Source: Terana coerulea
Lineage: Eukaryota > Basidiomycota > Agaricomycetes > Polyporales > Phanerochaetaceae
Length of the DNA: 13,460 nt
Assembly (NCBI GenBank): GCA_024811115.1
Contig: JAKOGH010000816.1
Span: 1 to 13,460, forward strand
Reading direction: 5' to 3'
Both the position numbers and the translations under genes were made by a program. Positions 1-7,722 of the stretch are shown piece by piece. Within the stretch, counting starts at the first letter, position 1, and every line of letters begins with the position of its first letter. The notes beneath the pieces are model-generated. The model did no database searches, was not told the DNA's origin, and saw nothing but the letters and a program-made list of their open reading frames with translations.

Positions 1-1213
1 GTGAAGAACCAAGGAGAGACCGCTGCCATGTATGACTTATTTCCGAGGTTCGAGATGTACGATTGGTCCGGGCCAAACGTGATGTTGTAGTCACCCATGG
101 GCCAGCCAGAGTTCCACTATACGATGTACGTCGTCAGCCGCATGTCAGAAGACAGTTTTCGCTACGTACGCCAAAGGCTCCGTCCAAGACAGAATAGCTT
201 GGGAATGTCGCGGGGTCGATGAAGAACGACGGCACGAAATACGCCGGCGTCGTGAGCCCCGTCTTCACCGTGCTCGTCCACCCCTGGTCCACTGAGCTTG
301 CGCCGAACGTGCACGACTCCCCAGCAAACGTCGATACGAAGACTTTGCCGTTGTACAGGAGTTGGTTCGGATGCGATGCGTACTCCGTGATGTAGGTCCT
401 TACGAGCTGGGCATCGCCAGTGGCTGCGCATGGGAGAGAAGTCATGTCCAAGGAGAGGAAGAGCTTGAAGGACGTCGAGAGAGCCTTCGCGGCGGCATAG
501 GCGTTGGAAATCTGGCCAGGCTCCCAGCTGTCACTGCCGACGTTGAGGGCAAACGCATCAATTCCCTTCGATGAGGCCAGCTGGATGTCTGTTGACAACA
601 TTGGGTCAGTGTGGAACATTTTCGCAGAAATGGGTGGCTGACCGCTCGCCCAGGACGCTTGAGTGTAGTTGTACGTGTTTCCAACGATGTGGTGCGCAAA
701 GACCAGCTTTGCGGGCTGACTAGGCTGGGGAGCAGAGCTGCTGGTGCCAAGGATCGGCGTCGTAGAGCTCGAGCTCGTGATGCCTGTCGAGGCTTTCATG
801 GTTGAGCTGCTGGTTCGCGCACTCGAGTTCGTGGTGCCTGTCGAGGTCTTCATGGAAGAGCTGCTCGTTCGCGCACTCGAGCTCGTGGTACTTGTCGAGG
901 TCTTCATAGTAGAGCTGCTGGTTCGCGCACTCGAGGTAGAGGTAATCTTCGAGACGGTAGTAGTACTGCGGTTCGGAGGCCAGACCGCCGTAGTTGACGT
1001 GGATGTGGTCCGCGCCGCCGAGGTAGTCGACGTGCGACTTGACGTTGTACTTGTCCTCGAGAAAGGATTCACCGCGAGCGGCTGCATATATCCTCCTTGC
1101 GCGTCTAGAAGCACTAGTGCTTGCACTTCGAAGTTGTCTTCTCGCTGGATCACAGCCGCCTGGGCTGCAAGCACGCTCGAGAGGAGAACACAGAAAGCAA
1201 CGTCAAGCTGCAT
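1..1213 (-). CDS. GH71 alpha-1,3-glucanase (mutanase), secreted; 3' end outside window
   Basis: Secreted glycoside hydrolase of family GH71, which cleaves alpha-1,3-glucan (fungal wall glucan or mutan). Predicted exons on the minus strand are 1213-643, 588-170 and 116-1 (continues past the edge). Residues 1-19 form a signal peptide (hydrophobic core, cleavage near AQA-A). Residues about 52-165 are a Ser/Thr-rich, probably O-glycosylated linker. The GH71 domain begins near residue 168 (KLVFAHHIVGNTYNYTQ) and contains GIDAFALNVGSDSW and FKLFLSLDM. Intron 1 (642-589, 54 nt, GTCAGC...ACAG, phase 1) keeps the frame open if retained, but removing it restores the family-typical ASWASDIQLA. Intron 2 (169-117, 53 nt, GTACGT...TAG, phase 0) joins DGAFG to WNSGWPMGDY, also typical of GH71. 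The linker lies N-terminal to the catalytic domain. Family assignment is from recognised motifs; substrate is known for the family, not shown here. Confidence 0.92.
589..642 (-). other. Cryptic in-frame intron of the GH71 gene
   Basis: 54 nt, starts GTCAGC, has a CTGAC branch-like motif and ends CAACAG. Its length is a multiple of three and it has no stop, so a naive reading inserts 18 residues (beginning GQPPISAK) into the conserved block ASWAS/DIQLA of GH71. Splicing restores the continuous block. Confidence 0.85.
765..935. repeat. 54-bp minisatellite in the GH71 linker
   Basis: Near-identical units begin at 804, 858 and 912 (each starting GAGCTGCT, then GGTTCGCGC or CGTTCGCGC), exactly 54 bp apart, with a partial diverged copy from about 765. 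On the minus strand each unit encodes an 18-residue Ser/Thr block of the type ARTSSSTMKTSTSTTSSS. The array keeps the reading frame. Confidence 0.9.
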
Positions 1214-2045
1214 GGCTCAGGTCAACTGAAGCTAGAAGATGGGGAAGTTGTTGGTCAAGAGAGGAAGTTTGGAGATAGAAGCTCAGCCCCGAGGTGGATA
1301 TGACATGCCAGCGAGGCTGGCACGTATAGGGTCAGCCGAGTTGCTGACACTGCTGACCGCTGGAGTCGTCAACCGCTGCAGCTGGTACGGGATGATCCCA
1401 TATTCACACTGGCAGCTTCCGCAGTGTAGACGTTACCAAGCCTCTGGGCTTGAATCCTGGTTAGTGCAGTCTCGGGATAGAGGAAACCAACAGACATACC
1501 TGACAAGCTCACGACTCGCACCCAACCGAATACTAGACCACCACCTCAAGGCTGCAGAAGTCTGGTTTGTTTCTCCGTTGAATTATGGCATTACGAGCAT
1601 GTCAAGAGTTCAAATCAAGTGCGAGTAGATGTGTATATAGTTCTAGTGACTCGATTTGCTGAGCGACGGTTAAGTTACAAGCTGAGGCACTGGCGCTTTC
1701 GGTATGCGGGATTACGGCTGTTGATGGCGCATCAATAACACCGACGATCGTCTTCTGCCACTGAGCGCTAATTGTAGACACGTATTCCGACTTCCTTCTT
1801 TCCAGCTACTGTCTTCTTGACTGTCTTTCGTGCGGTCCCGCAAAGCACGTAGCGCACTGAGTTTCACGGCCACTGGGATTACCCACCATCAATATTTGCT
1901 GTTGTGACTCGGCGTGCTGCTGGGTCGGTTTGGACTCAGTAAGATCGCAGTATCCACTAACTCGGAGTTACTAGTAAGTGTCAAGGACCAGTACACAAAG
2001 TTATGAGCGCGATTTCTTGTTTAACGCGATAGTCTTCTAGACGAA
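1214..2045. other. Divergent intergenic region between GH71 and the Ser-rich gene
   Basis: No gene is supported; open frames here lack domain or codon-usage support. On the minus strand the 60 nt before the GH71 start are CT-rich, as is common near fungal transcription starts, and a weak TATA-like CCTATACG lies at 1321-1330. A perfect 7-bp inverted repeat TGCCAGC-gag-GCTGGCA sits at 1306-1322, and GTCAGC...GCTGAC follows at about 1332-1349. A TATATA lies at about 1634 but is far from either start. From about 1650 to 2045 I see nothing definable. Confidence 0.5.
1306..1322. promoter_or_regulatory. Inverted repeat in the GH71 promoter
   Basis: Perfect 7-bp arms TGCCAGC / GCTGGCA with a 3-bp spacer, about 95-110 bp upstream of the GH71 start codon and next to the TATA-like CCTATACG. 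The geometry would suit a dimeric transcription factor site; this is inference from symmetry and position only. Confidence 0.35.
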
Positions 2046-2962
2046 ATGGCTGACCTTCAGCCCTACCGCCTGCGAAGTCGTCGGAACGCCTTCTCGTCTG
2101 GTTCCCGGCGAGGCTGACTCAAGCGGACACTCCCGTCAGCCGTTAGCCGCTACAAATACTACGTAGAGTATGACGACTGGCCAGAAAGGATCGCAATTTG
2201 TGCTGGCACACTTCCCTACCCTCAGTAAGTTTTGACCGTTCGTCGCATTGCTTCGGGTTGAGCTCACTCACAGCCTAACAGCATCGCCACTTTCTACGAA
2301 GACCTTATTATCTTCCGTGTCATACGCAGTGACAACATGGCCTATGGTAGACGGCGGTCGTCTGTCTGGAGTGTAGGCTCCAGCTCCTCCGGCTCATCTG
2401 GATCCTCGTCCTCGTCCGCACCATCCTCACTCGTCCAGCCCTCTCCTCTCTCCGACCCTGCCTTCTCCTGCCCCGACATCGTGGAGGATGACGAGAACGA
2501 GCCTGAGTCGCGGCCCGTCATCGAAATTGGCGACGAGCAAATCGAGGAGTCGCCTTTCGACCCGAGCATCCCGGACGAGATCTATTGGCAGATGATGCAG
2601 CAGGCTGCGTCGTCCGTGCCGACGGCGTCCAAGGGCTCTGCCTTCCACGAACGTCTCTCGCGCCTGATATCCGGGAATAAGGGGCGGCATGGGGCGCGGT
2701 GCGACGGCCAACGCAGGAAGCTCGTGGCGGTCGAAGCTGAAGCTTCGAAGAGACGACGTCCAGGAAGAATCGAGCGAGTCGAACGGCGGTGCTCGCAAGA
2801 CAGAGCGGCGGGTGCGGATTCAGGAACCCGGAGTCGTTATTTCCTGCAGCAGGGGACCTAGGGGAGCCTGACGCTGATTCCGCTGGACCAGGCACAAGCC
2901 AGAAACGACATCGTGCGCTTCCCAGAAGGGTTCGAGATAGCCGAGGCAAAGAGTGGGAGTAG
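2046..2962 (+). CDS. Hypothetical Ser-rich acidic protein, multi-exon
   Basis: I do not recognise this protein. The best supported part is the open segment from ATG 2337 to about 2698. It has a Ser-rich stretch (SSSSGSSGSSSSS), an acidic segment (DIVEDDENEPES) and a helical segment (DEIYWQMMQQAA). The frame extends upstream through a canonical intron (2225-2281, 57 nt, GTAAGT...AACAG) into an exon encoding RYKYYVEYDDWPERIAI, so 2337 is probably an internal Met. A start at ATG 2046 (MADLQPYRLR, G at -3, G at +4) would need an intron at about 2077-2139 to remove the TGA at 2115; that donor (GTCGTC) is weak. At the 3' end, an intron at 2699-2823 (GTGCGA...TTCAG, phase 2) would join to RNPESLFPAAGDLGEP and stop at 2962. 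Without it the frame stops at 2861. A one-base frameshift near 2685 is another explanation. The exon model is inference. Confidence 0.5.
2225..2281 (+). other. Predicted intron of the Ser-rich gene
   Basis: 57 nt, CA|GTAAGT donor and TAACAG acceptor. It joins two segments of the same reading frame (phase 2) and removes the in-frame TAA present at the donor. This is the best splice evidence in the gene. Confidence 0.7.
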
Positions 2963-3257
2963 GGCGTGATGTCCTACGAGACACTGTCATCATCCTGCAC
3001 AACAGCCTCCCTTGTAAGGACTGAAGGCTTGTCAGACTTACCTTACTATCCATGAAAAATGTTCACTCATTCCTCATATGAGTGCGATGGCCTCGATATA
3101 CGTGACAAAAAGGCACGTAGAGATGAAAAACCGTACTTGTGCTTGACATCACACGCTCGGCCTGGGTAATAGTGAGGAGGATTACAAGGTTCGTTTGCGT
3201 CTACAAATTAACTCTAATATTACACGTTGTGATTGTCCAGTACGATGCATAGCGAAT
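2963..3257. other. Convergent intergenic region
   Basis: Lies between the 3' ends of the plus-strand Ser-rich gene and the minus-strand small paralogue. It is AT-richer than the flanking genes and holds no supported coding sequence. It presumably contains both 3' UTRs. Confidence 0.5.
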
Positions 3258-3665
3258 TTAATTTACACCGGGAAGTCCGAAGCCTGACGTAGGCGAGAGT
3301 CAGGTATATGCATATCGAGACAGTGGATGAGCTACATACCCTCCTTCGAGCGGAGCTCCTTGTTGATGAAGTCACCAGCTTTGTCCGCGTTCGCGTTGCT
3401 CTACACATGTCCATTAGAGCCAGGCGAGAGATGATTGCTGTAGAGCACTCACGACGTTGACCCCGAACTTGTTTCCGGCCATTTCTATGCCCTTGTCGAG
3501 CCAGTCCTGCTTCTCGCCGGACTGCTGGGTGGTCTGCTGGGTGGTCTGCTCGGTGCTCTGCTGCTGGTTGCCCTCGTAGCCGCCAGCGACGCCGGAGCCG
3601 TGTACGCCATCTCCTCCTCCTATAGCCGTCTGGGTATTGGAGAGCTGTTCAGTGGCTTCGGACAT
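3258..3665 (-). CDS. Small Q/T-rich fungal stress-type protein, paralogue 1
   Basis: Three exons on the minus strand: 3665-3453, 3400-3340 and 3283-3258, giving 99 residues. Introns are 3452-3401 (52 nt, GTGAGT...TGTAG, phase 0) and 3339-3284 (56 nt, GTATGT...GTCAG, phase 1). The start is the ATG at 3665 (MSEATEQL), matching the MSD start of the neighbouring paralogue; an upstream in-frame ATG overlaps the TATA region and is rejected. The protein is hydrophilic with no signal peptide or membrane segment. Conserved blocks shared with the paralogue are QDWLDKGIE, AG.K.GVN, NADK.GDF and KEGF.LPGV. It resembles small heat- or stress-induced proteins common in fungi (awh11/HSP9/12-like) from memory, which is uncertain. 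It carries an extra Gly- and TTQQ-repeat N-terminal region absent from paralogue 2. Confidence 0.85.
3522..3565. repeat. 12-bp tandem repeat encoding TTQQ units
   Basis: CTGCTGGGTGGT occurs twice in tandem, followed by the variant CTGCTCGGTGCT. On the minus strand it encodes STEQ/TTQQ/TTQQ within paralogue 1. Such a short in-frame array is prone to length change. Confidence 0.75.
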
Positions 3666-3741
3666 GATGGATTCGTGAGGTCGTCGGGGTGAAGGGTTGG
3701 GTTGTAGAGTGGCTGTGAGGAATGTCGTGCGCTCTTGAGGT

Positions 3742-3807
3742 CTTATATACCTCGCTGGTGATTGCATCATAGACGTAGCTCATGGTCATGGCAGGAACGG
3801 ATGACGT
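3742..3807 (-). promoter_or_regulatory. Promoter of paralogue 1: TATA box and conserved upstream module
   Basis: Reading from the gene, TATATAAG lies at 3742-3749, about 80 bp from the ATG. Plus-strand GATTGCATCAT lies at 3760-3770 and GGAACGGATGACGT at 3794-3807. GGGTGCGG follows at 3814-3821. All four blocks recur in the same order upstream of paralogue 2. TGACGT is the half-site known for ATF/CREB-type bZIP factors, and TGATGCAAT (the reverse strand of the second block) resembles bZIP composite sites. Binding is inference. Confidence 0.65.
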
Positions 3808-3821
3808 AGCTCAGGGTGCGG

Positions 3822-4401
3822 GAAATCGGACGCCACAACGCTTCCCACGCCACATTTCTGATTCGGGCGCCGGCTGTATATCGCTTTCCCCACGCCAAGG
3901 GCGTATATTCCACATGCCAAAGCTGCGGATGACAAGAAACCCATTGGTAAAGGGAGATAGAGACGTATGGTTATCAAAGCTGGTGCCGGAAGACCCGTAG
4001 CGTGCCGGACGGCTGCGGGCGCGGGGGTTAAGGTCTTGGTCGCTGTGCTGGCAGTGTACCATAAAAACTTGATAAAAACGGTGGCGCAGTATGCCAGCAA
4101 GCATTGCATAACGGACGTCTACGGTGACTATACTTGCCTATATACCGCTTGCAATAATATTGTACACCGCGTTGTTAACCGGATCAACACCGACCCACTC
4201 GACGGCGTTCCCAAGCGTCATACAGACTCTTACGGTTAACCAACACACGTATCTTAGGTCCCGAGAAAAATATCGTAGCGAAATCACACGTCTGACGACC
4301 GCTTTGGAAGCACAGATGAAGTTGATCGCACGAAGTTACTTTCCGGTTTGGGCGTTCTAATGATACATTATATATTTGTACAGTACAAATCCGTTATGCG
4401 T
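3822..4401. other. Intergenic region between the two paralogues
   Basis: About 580 bp upstream of paralogue 1 and downstream of paralogue 2. Several open frames up to about 107 codons exist on both strands but have no recognisable motif, no plausible splice pattern and overlap the duplicated promoter, so I call none. A TATATA lies near 4139 without an associated gene. Confidence 0.5.
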
Positions 4402-4706
4402 TTAGTGAACACCGGGGAGGTTGAAGCCTGGAGGTAACAAATCAGAAGCGGGTAGGAATGACAAAGGATGTGTCTACGTACCCTCCTTCTTGTCGAACTG
4501 CTTGTCAGCGAAGTCACCGATCTTGTCGGCGTTGGAGTCACTCTACAGGTGCGTGATGTTAAGCTAACCATCCTGGATGTATGTGTGAGGAGACTCACGA
4601 TGTTGACACCAGCGTCCTTGCCAGCGGTCTCGATGCCCTTGTCGAGCCAATCCTGCTGCTCGCCGCCCTGCTGCTGGTTGCCCTGGTTGACTGCGTTGTC
4701 GGACAT
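4402..4706 (-). CDS. Small Q-rich fungal stress-type protein, paralogue 2
   Basis: Three exons on the minus strand: 4706-4599, 4542-4482 and 4427-4402, giving 64 residues. Introns are 4598-4543 (56 nt, GTGAGT...TGTAG, phase 0) and 4481-4428 (54 nt, GTACGT...TCCAG, phase 1). Exons 2 and 3 have exactly the same lengths (61 and 26 nt) as in paralogue 1, and both intron phases match. The protein begins MSDNAVNQGNQQQGG, then QQDWLDKGIETAGKDAGVNI, and ends KKEGFNLPGVH. It is hydrophilic, without signal peptide or membrane segment. The shorter N-terminus probably represents the ancestral form. Function is not established; a stress-response role is inferred from resemblance and promoter. Confidence 0.88.
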
Positions 4707-4795
4707 GATGAGGTCGTGTAGTTGAACGGTGGAAGTGGTGTTTATGAGGTAGGGGTTGGCTTGTTGGTGAGGAATGACTGGCGTGCTGCTCAGGG

Positions 4796-4901
4796 CTTAT
4801 ATACCTCGCCGGGGGAATGGGGTGCGATTGCATCATCGCCCTCGTATTCGCTTGTGTTTGCGCTGAGAGCATGCCCACCATGTCATGGGAACGGATGACG
4901 T
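4796..4901 (-). promoter_or_regulatory. Promoter of paralogue 2: TATA box and conserved upstream module
   Basis: TATATAAG (minus strand) at 4796-4803, about 90 bp from the ATG, inside GGCGAGGTATATAAG; paralogue 1 has GCGAGGTATATAAG. Further upstream are GATTGCATCAT at 4826-4836, GGAACGGATGACGT at 4888-4901 and GGGTGCGG at 4920-4927, in the same order as in paralogue 1 but with wider spacing. Confidence 0.65.
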
Positions 4902-4927
4902 TGATCAAAAATACTATCGGGGTGCGG

Positions 4928-5234
4928 AGTACCAACGCCACGAAGCTGGTCCCTCGCATTTGTCCACTTCGTCATCGTAGGTCATCGTCCGTTAGTCGCG
5001 ATCGCTTCCGGAACGCAGCCTGGGCCGCAGATAAGTGGATTCTTGAGCTGCAACGCTTTGCATACCTTCACAGGTTCGAGTACTACAGATCACGCGCGCA
5101 AGGTTTAGGGAGCAGCAGGTGTTACGATATACTCACGGTCGATGTTAATCAATACAATACATTTCCAGGGCTCTGATCTCAGGTCCCCGTGACTCGCCGT
5201 TGCTATGCTGAGTGCCACGGTCGAATGCCCGACA
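4928..5234. other. Intergenic region upstream of paralogue 2 / downstream of BNA1
   Basis: No coding sequence or RNA gene is supported. The first tens of bases still show weak similarity to the sequence upstream of paralogue 1 (ACGCCAC), consistent with the duplication reaching this far. Confidence 0.5.
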
Positions 5235-5956
<722 letters not shown>

Positions 5957-6013
5957 TTATAGCTGGCCGGTGCTAATGTTTGTGTATATGGTGGCAGTGG
6001 TCGTATCACGCAA

Positions 6014-6021
6014 GTTATAAA
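6014..6021 (-). promoter_or_regulatory. Candidate TATA box of BNA1
   Basis: TTTATAAC on the minus strand, about 80 bp upstream of the ATG, the same distance as the TATA boxes of the neighbouring small genes. A second TATAAG at 5956-5961 lies only about 22-27 bp from the ATG and is less likely. Confidence 0.4.
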
Positions 6022-6029
6022 CCGGGTGC

Positions 6030-6569
6030 TCTGAGTCTGACTCGCGGGCCAAATCAGTCTCCTTCCCAGCGCTCCCTGCGAGTTGCTCTCAACCGTACGG
6101 ACTCCGGCCCGCTTGGGCCGAACTCTCGGACGCAACTCTCAGGAGGCTGGCTCCAAACTTTAGCGCCAGATCAATCCGGCCACTCTCGGTCCCCGGGAGA
6201 GCCCAAATGGGGCAGGCGTCTCGGCGCAGAAGCTTGGCAGTTTGCTGCATTGTGCAAAGTTAGTGTACTCTGCAGTATCATTTGGCAGCAAAACTACTTC
6301 CAATACTTATAGGACTTACTGGAAAGAAAGTTAGCACATGTTTTGTAGCTAGAACTTATATGTAACTCACTGAAAGCTTTGCTTTCCACCATCACTAACA
6401 CATTTTGCAGCCCAAGAGCAGTTGTACCAGACCAATATGATTATTTTCTCACAAATAATGTCCATAAGATGAGTAGAGACTTTATTCACAGCTATTTCTA
6501 CCATTTGAAGCAGATTGCGAAGAGCAATTGTCATAAATTTCACTCAGCGCTAGTCTACAGCGCTTAGAG
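6030..6569. other. Intergenic region between BNA1 and the retroelement, AT-rich from 6240
   Basis: Up to about 6235 the composition is GC-rich like the BNA1 promoter. From about 6240 to 6565 it turns AT-rich. The 62-codon open frame at 6379-6567 has no recognisable features and is not called. Near the end, two AGCGCT palindromes (6545-6550 and 6558-6563) could form a 6-bp hairpin just before the putative LTR start. Confidence 0.45.
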
Positions 6570-7066
6570 TGTAACATCAAGTCACGGGACACGTTACCCA
6601 GTTGTCACAACAGCGTTACAAGATGCTGATCAGTTGGCCATGCAACGGACGCATGGTTATCAGAGATATGCCTCATACGGATGTAGGATCATGGACTCAG
6701 TTCTGGATTCGTTTAGACTATGACCTCACTAAGAGGTCAGTATGACATCGTGTACTGGTAGTGTACAGTAGCTAGATTAGGACATCTAGATAGTGTTGAT
6801 GTTAGCATAATAGCTAGGTCAGGATCTGATAAGGGAGTTAGAGCGGCAGTATGCTCTAGAGCCTTAGTCATGGATCACCTGACTGTATCAGTCAGCACAT
6901 GGTATTGGAGGTCTTAGATAGTGTCTGGGGTCCCTCTACACATGTATATAAAGAGGCTGGTCTGAGGGCTAACACCAGACTCAACAACATTGTTGATTCA
7001 TATCTCCTCTACTCGCTTTACTCAAAGTCCCTTGCTCTCCCCAACCCCTCAAAGCATTCCTAGCAG
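6570..7066 (+). repeat. Putative 5' LTR (U3-R-U5), end uncertain
   Basis: Begins TGTAACATCAAGTCACGGG. It contains three short perfect inverted repeats: TGACCTC/GAGGTCA at 6721-6739, CTAGAT/ATCTAG at about 6772-6789 and CTGACTG/CAGTCAG at 6879-6895. These are followed by TATATAAAG at 6945-6953 and a pyrimidine-rich stretch at about 7008-7060. I could not identify the LTR end or a tRNA primer site, so the right limit is provisional, set at a splice donor. Confidence 0.4.
6945..6953 (+). promoter_or_regulatory. TATA box of the putative LTR
   Basis: TATATAAAG about 375 bp into the putative LTR, upstream of the element's coding region in the sense orientation. A transcription start about 30 bp downstream (near 6980) is expected from general rules. 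Confidence 0.55.
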
Positions 7067-7720
7067 GTGAGTATTAGAGTTTTGTGATAGTTTGTTGAGT
7101 CTACTCCACTGCTTGTTGTTGCTGTCAAGGGCAACGAGCAGGACCTTTGTTGCAGTGTTGTGCGGCGTACATCGTTATGCACAGTGTGTCAAAATGAACA
7201 CTGTTGCTACTTGGGTTCTGGGGGATCTTGCCATTGTTCTGCAAAGAACTAAGGCTATGAGCTAGTCACTGTCAGGGGCTATGCTCTATATCGTTGAGAA
7301 GCACCATGGCTTAGGCTGTGGGCTGCCATTATGGCAGCATGCTAATCTTCATGCCGATCCTCAGAGCGTAAAGAGGTGCTCGCTGCACTGTATAGCGTGG
7401 AGCAACATTCTGGTGTGACTTACCTTCGGGTAGTCACGGCTATGAGCCTTCGGGTGTTGACAGCAAACCAGTTTAGGCGAGCATAGAGTCAATGTAATAT
7501 TGACTCGAAAACCTTTGCTGCACAGCTGGAACCGTGTCAGAGACCCCCATACCGCTCTTGATTGAGTTGGTACCTCCGGACCTGGTGAGAGGCCATCGCT
7601 GACACTACTGGGTGTACGCATCAAGACTGCATGGCCTCAACAGGTCATTTCGTCCGTTTTCACCATTTTCTGTACAGTGTCTGCTGAAATAGAGACCAGT
7701 ACTGATTACCGTTGTTATAG
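7067..7720 (+). other. Leader region, possible 654-nt leader intron
   Basis: GCAG|GTGAGTATT at 7067 is a near-perfect splice donor, and ACTGATTAC...GTTGTTATAG at about 7700-7720 looks like a branch site plus acceptor placed two bases before ATG 7723. Splicing would put that ATG near the cap. No coding sequence is supported inside. It also holds a C(TTCG)G hairpin (7415-7437), a GCTGCCAT/ATGGCAGC inverted repeat (7322-7338) and U6 snRNA-like fragments on the minus strand. The intron is inference; it is longer than the 52-62-nt host introns. Confidence 0.35.
7415..7437 (+). other. Stem-loop with C(UUCG)G tetraloop
   Basis: GTGAC-T-TACC-TTCG-GGTA-GTCAC: nine base pairs with one bulged T, closed by the very stable cUUCGg tetraloop. 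It lies in the leader of the retroelement. A second CTTCGG occurs at 7448-7453 but with a weak stem. Confidence 0.55.
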
Positions 7721-7722
7721 CC

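Noticed and set aside
744..1229. 161-codon open frame on the plus strand
   Set aside because: Its repetitive VRALE/VEVF pattern is the antisense reading of the GH71 linker minisatellite; it has no independent support.
1437..1475. tRNA-like words (CTTGAATCC, GGTTAGTGCAG)
   Set aside because: They resemble B-box and D-loop motifs, but the T-stem does not pair and no acceptor stem can be drawn.
1239..1628. 129-codon open frame on the plus strand
   Set aside because: Overlaps the GH71 promoter, lacks recognisable motifs and has mixed composition with no splice signals tying it to another exon.
3786..4239. Overlapping open frames on both strands upstream of paralogue 1
   Set aside because: They overlap the conserved promoter module, carry no domain and have no plausible start context.
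4468..4725. 85-codon plus-strand open frame
   Set aside because: It is the antisense shadow of paralogue 2 exons and introns.
5069..5090. GGTTCGAGTAC as tRNA B box
   Set aside because: Ten of eleven bases match, but flanking bases form no T-stem or acceptor stem and no A box is present.
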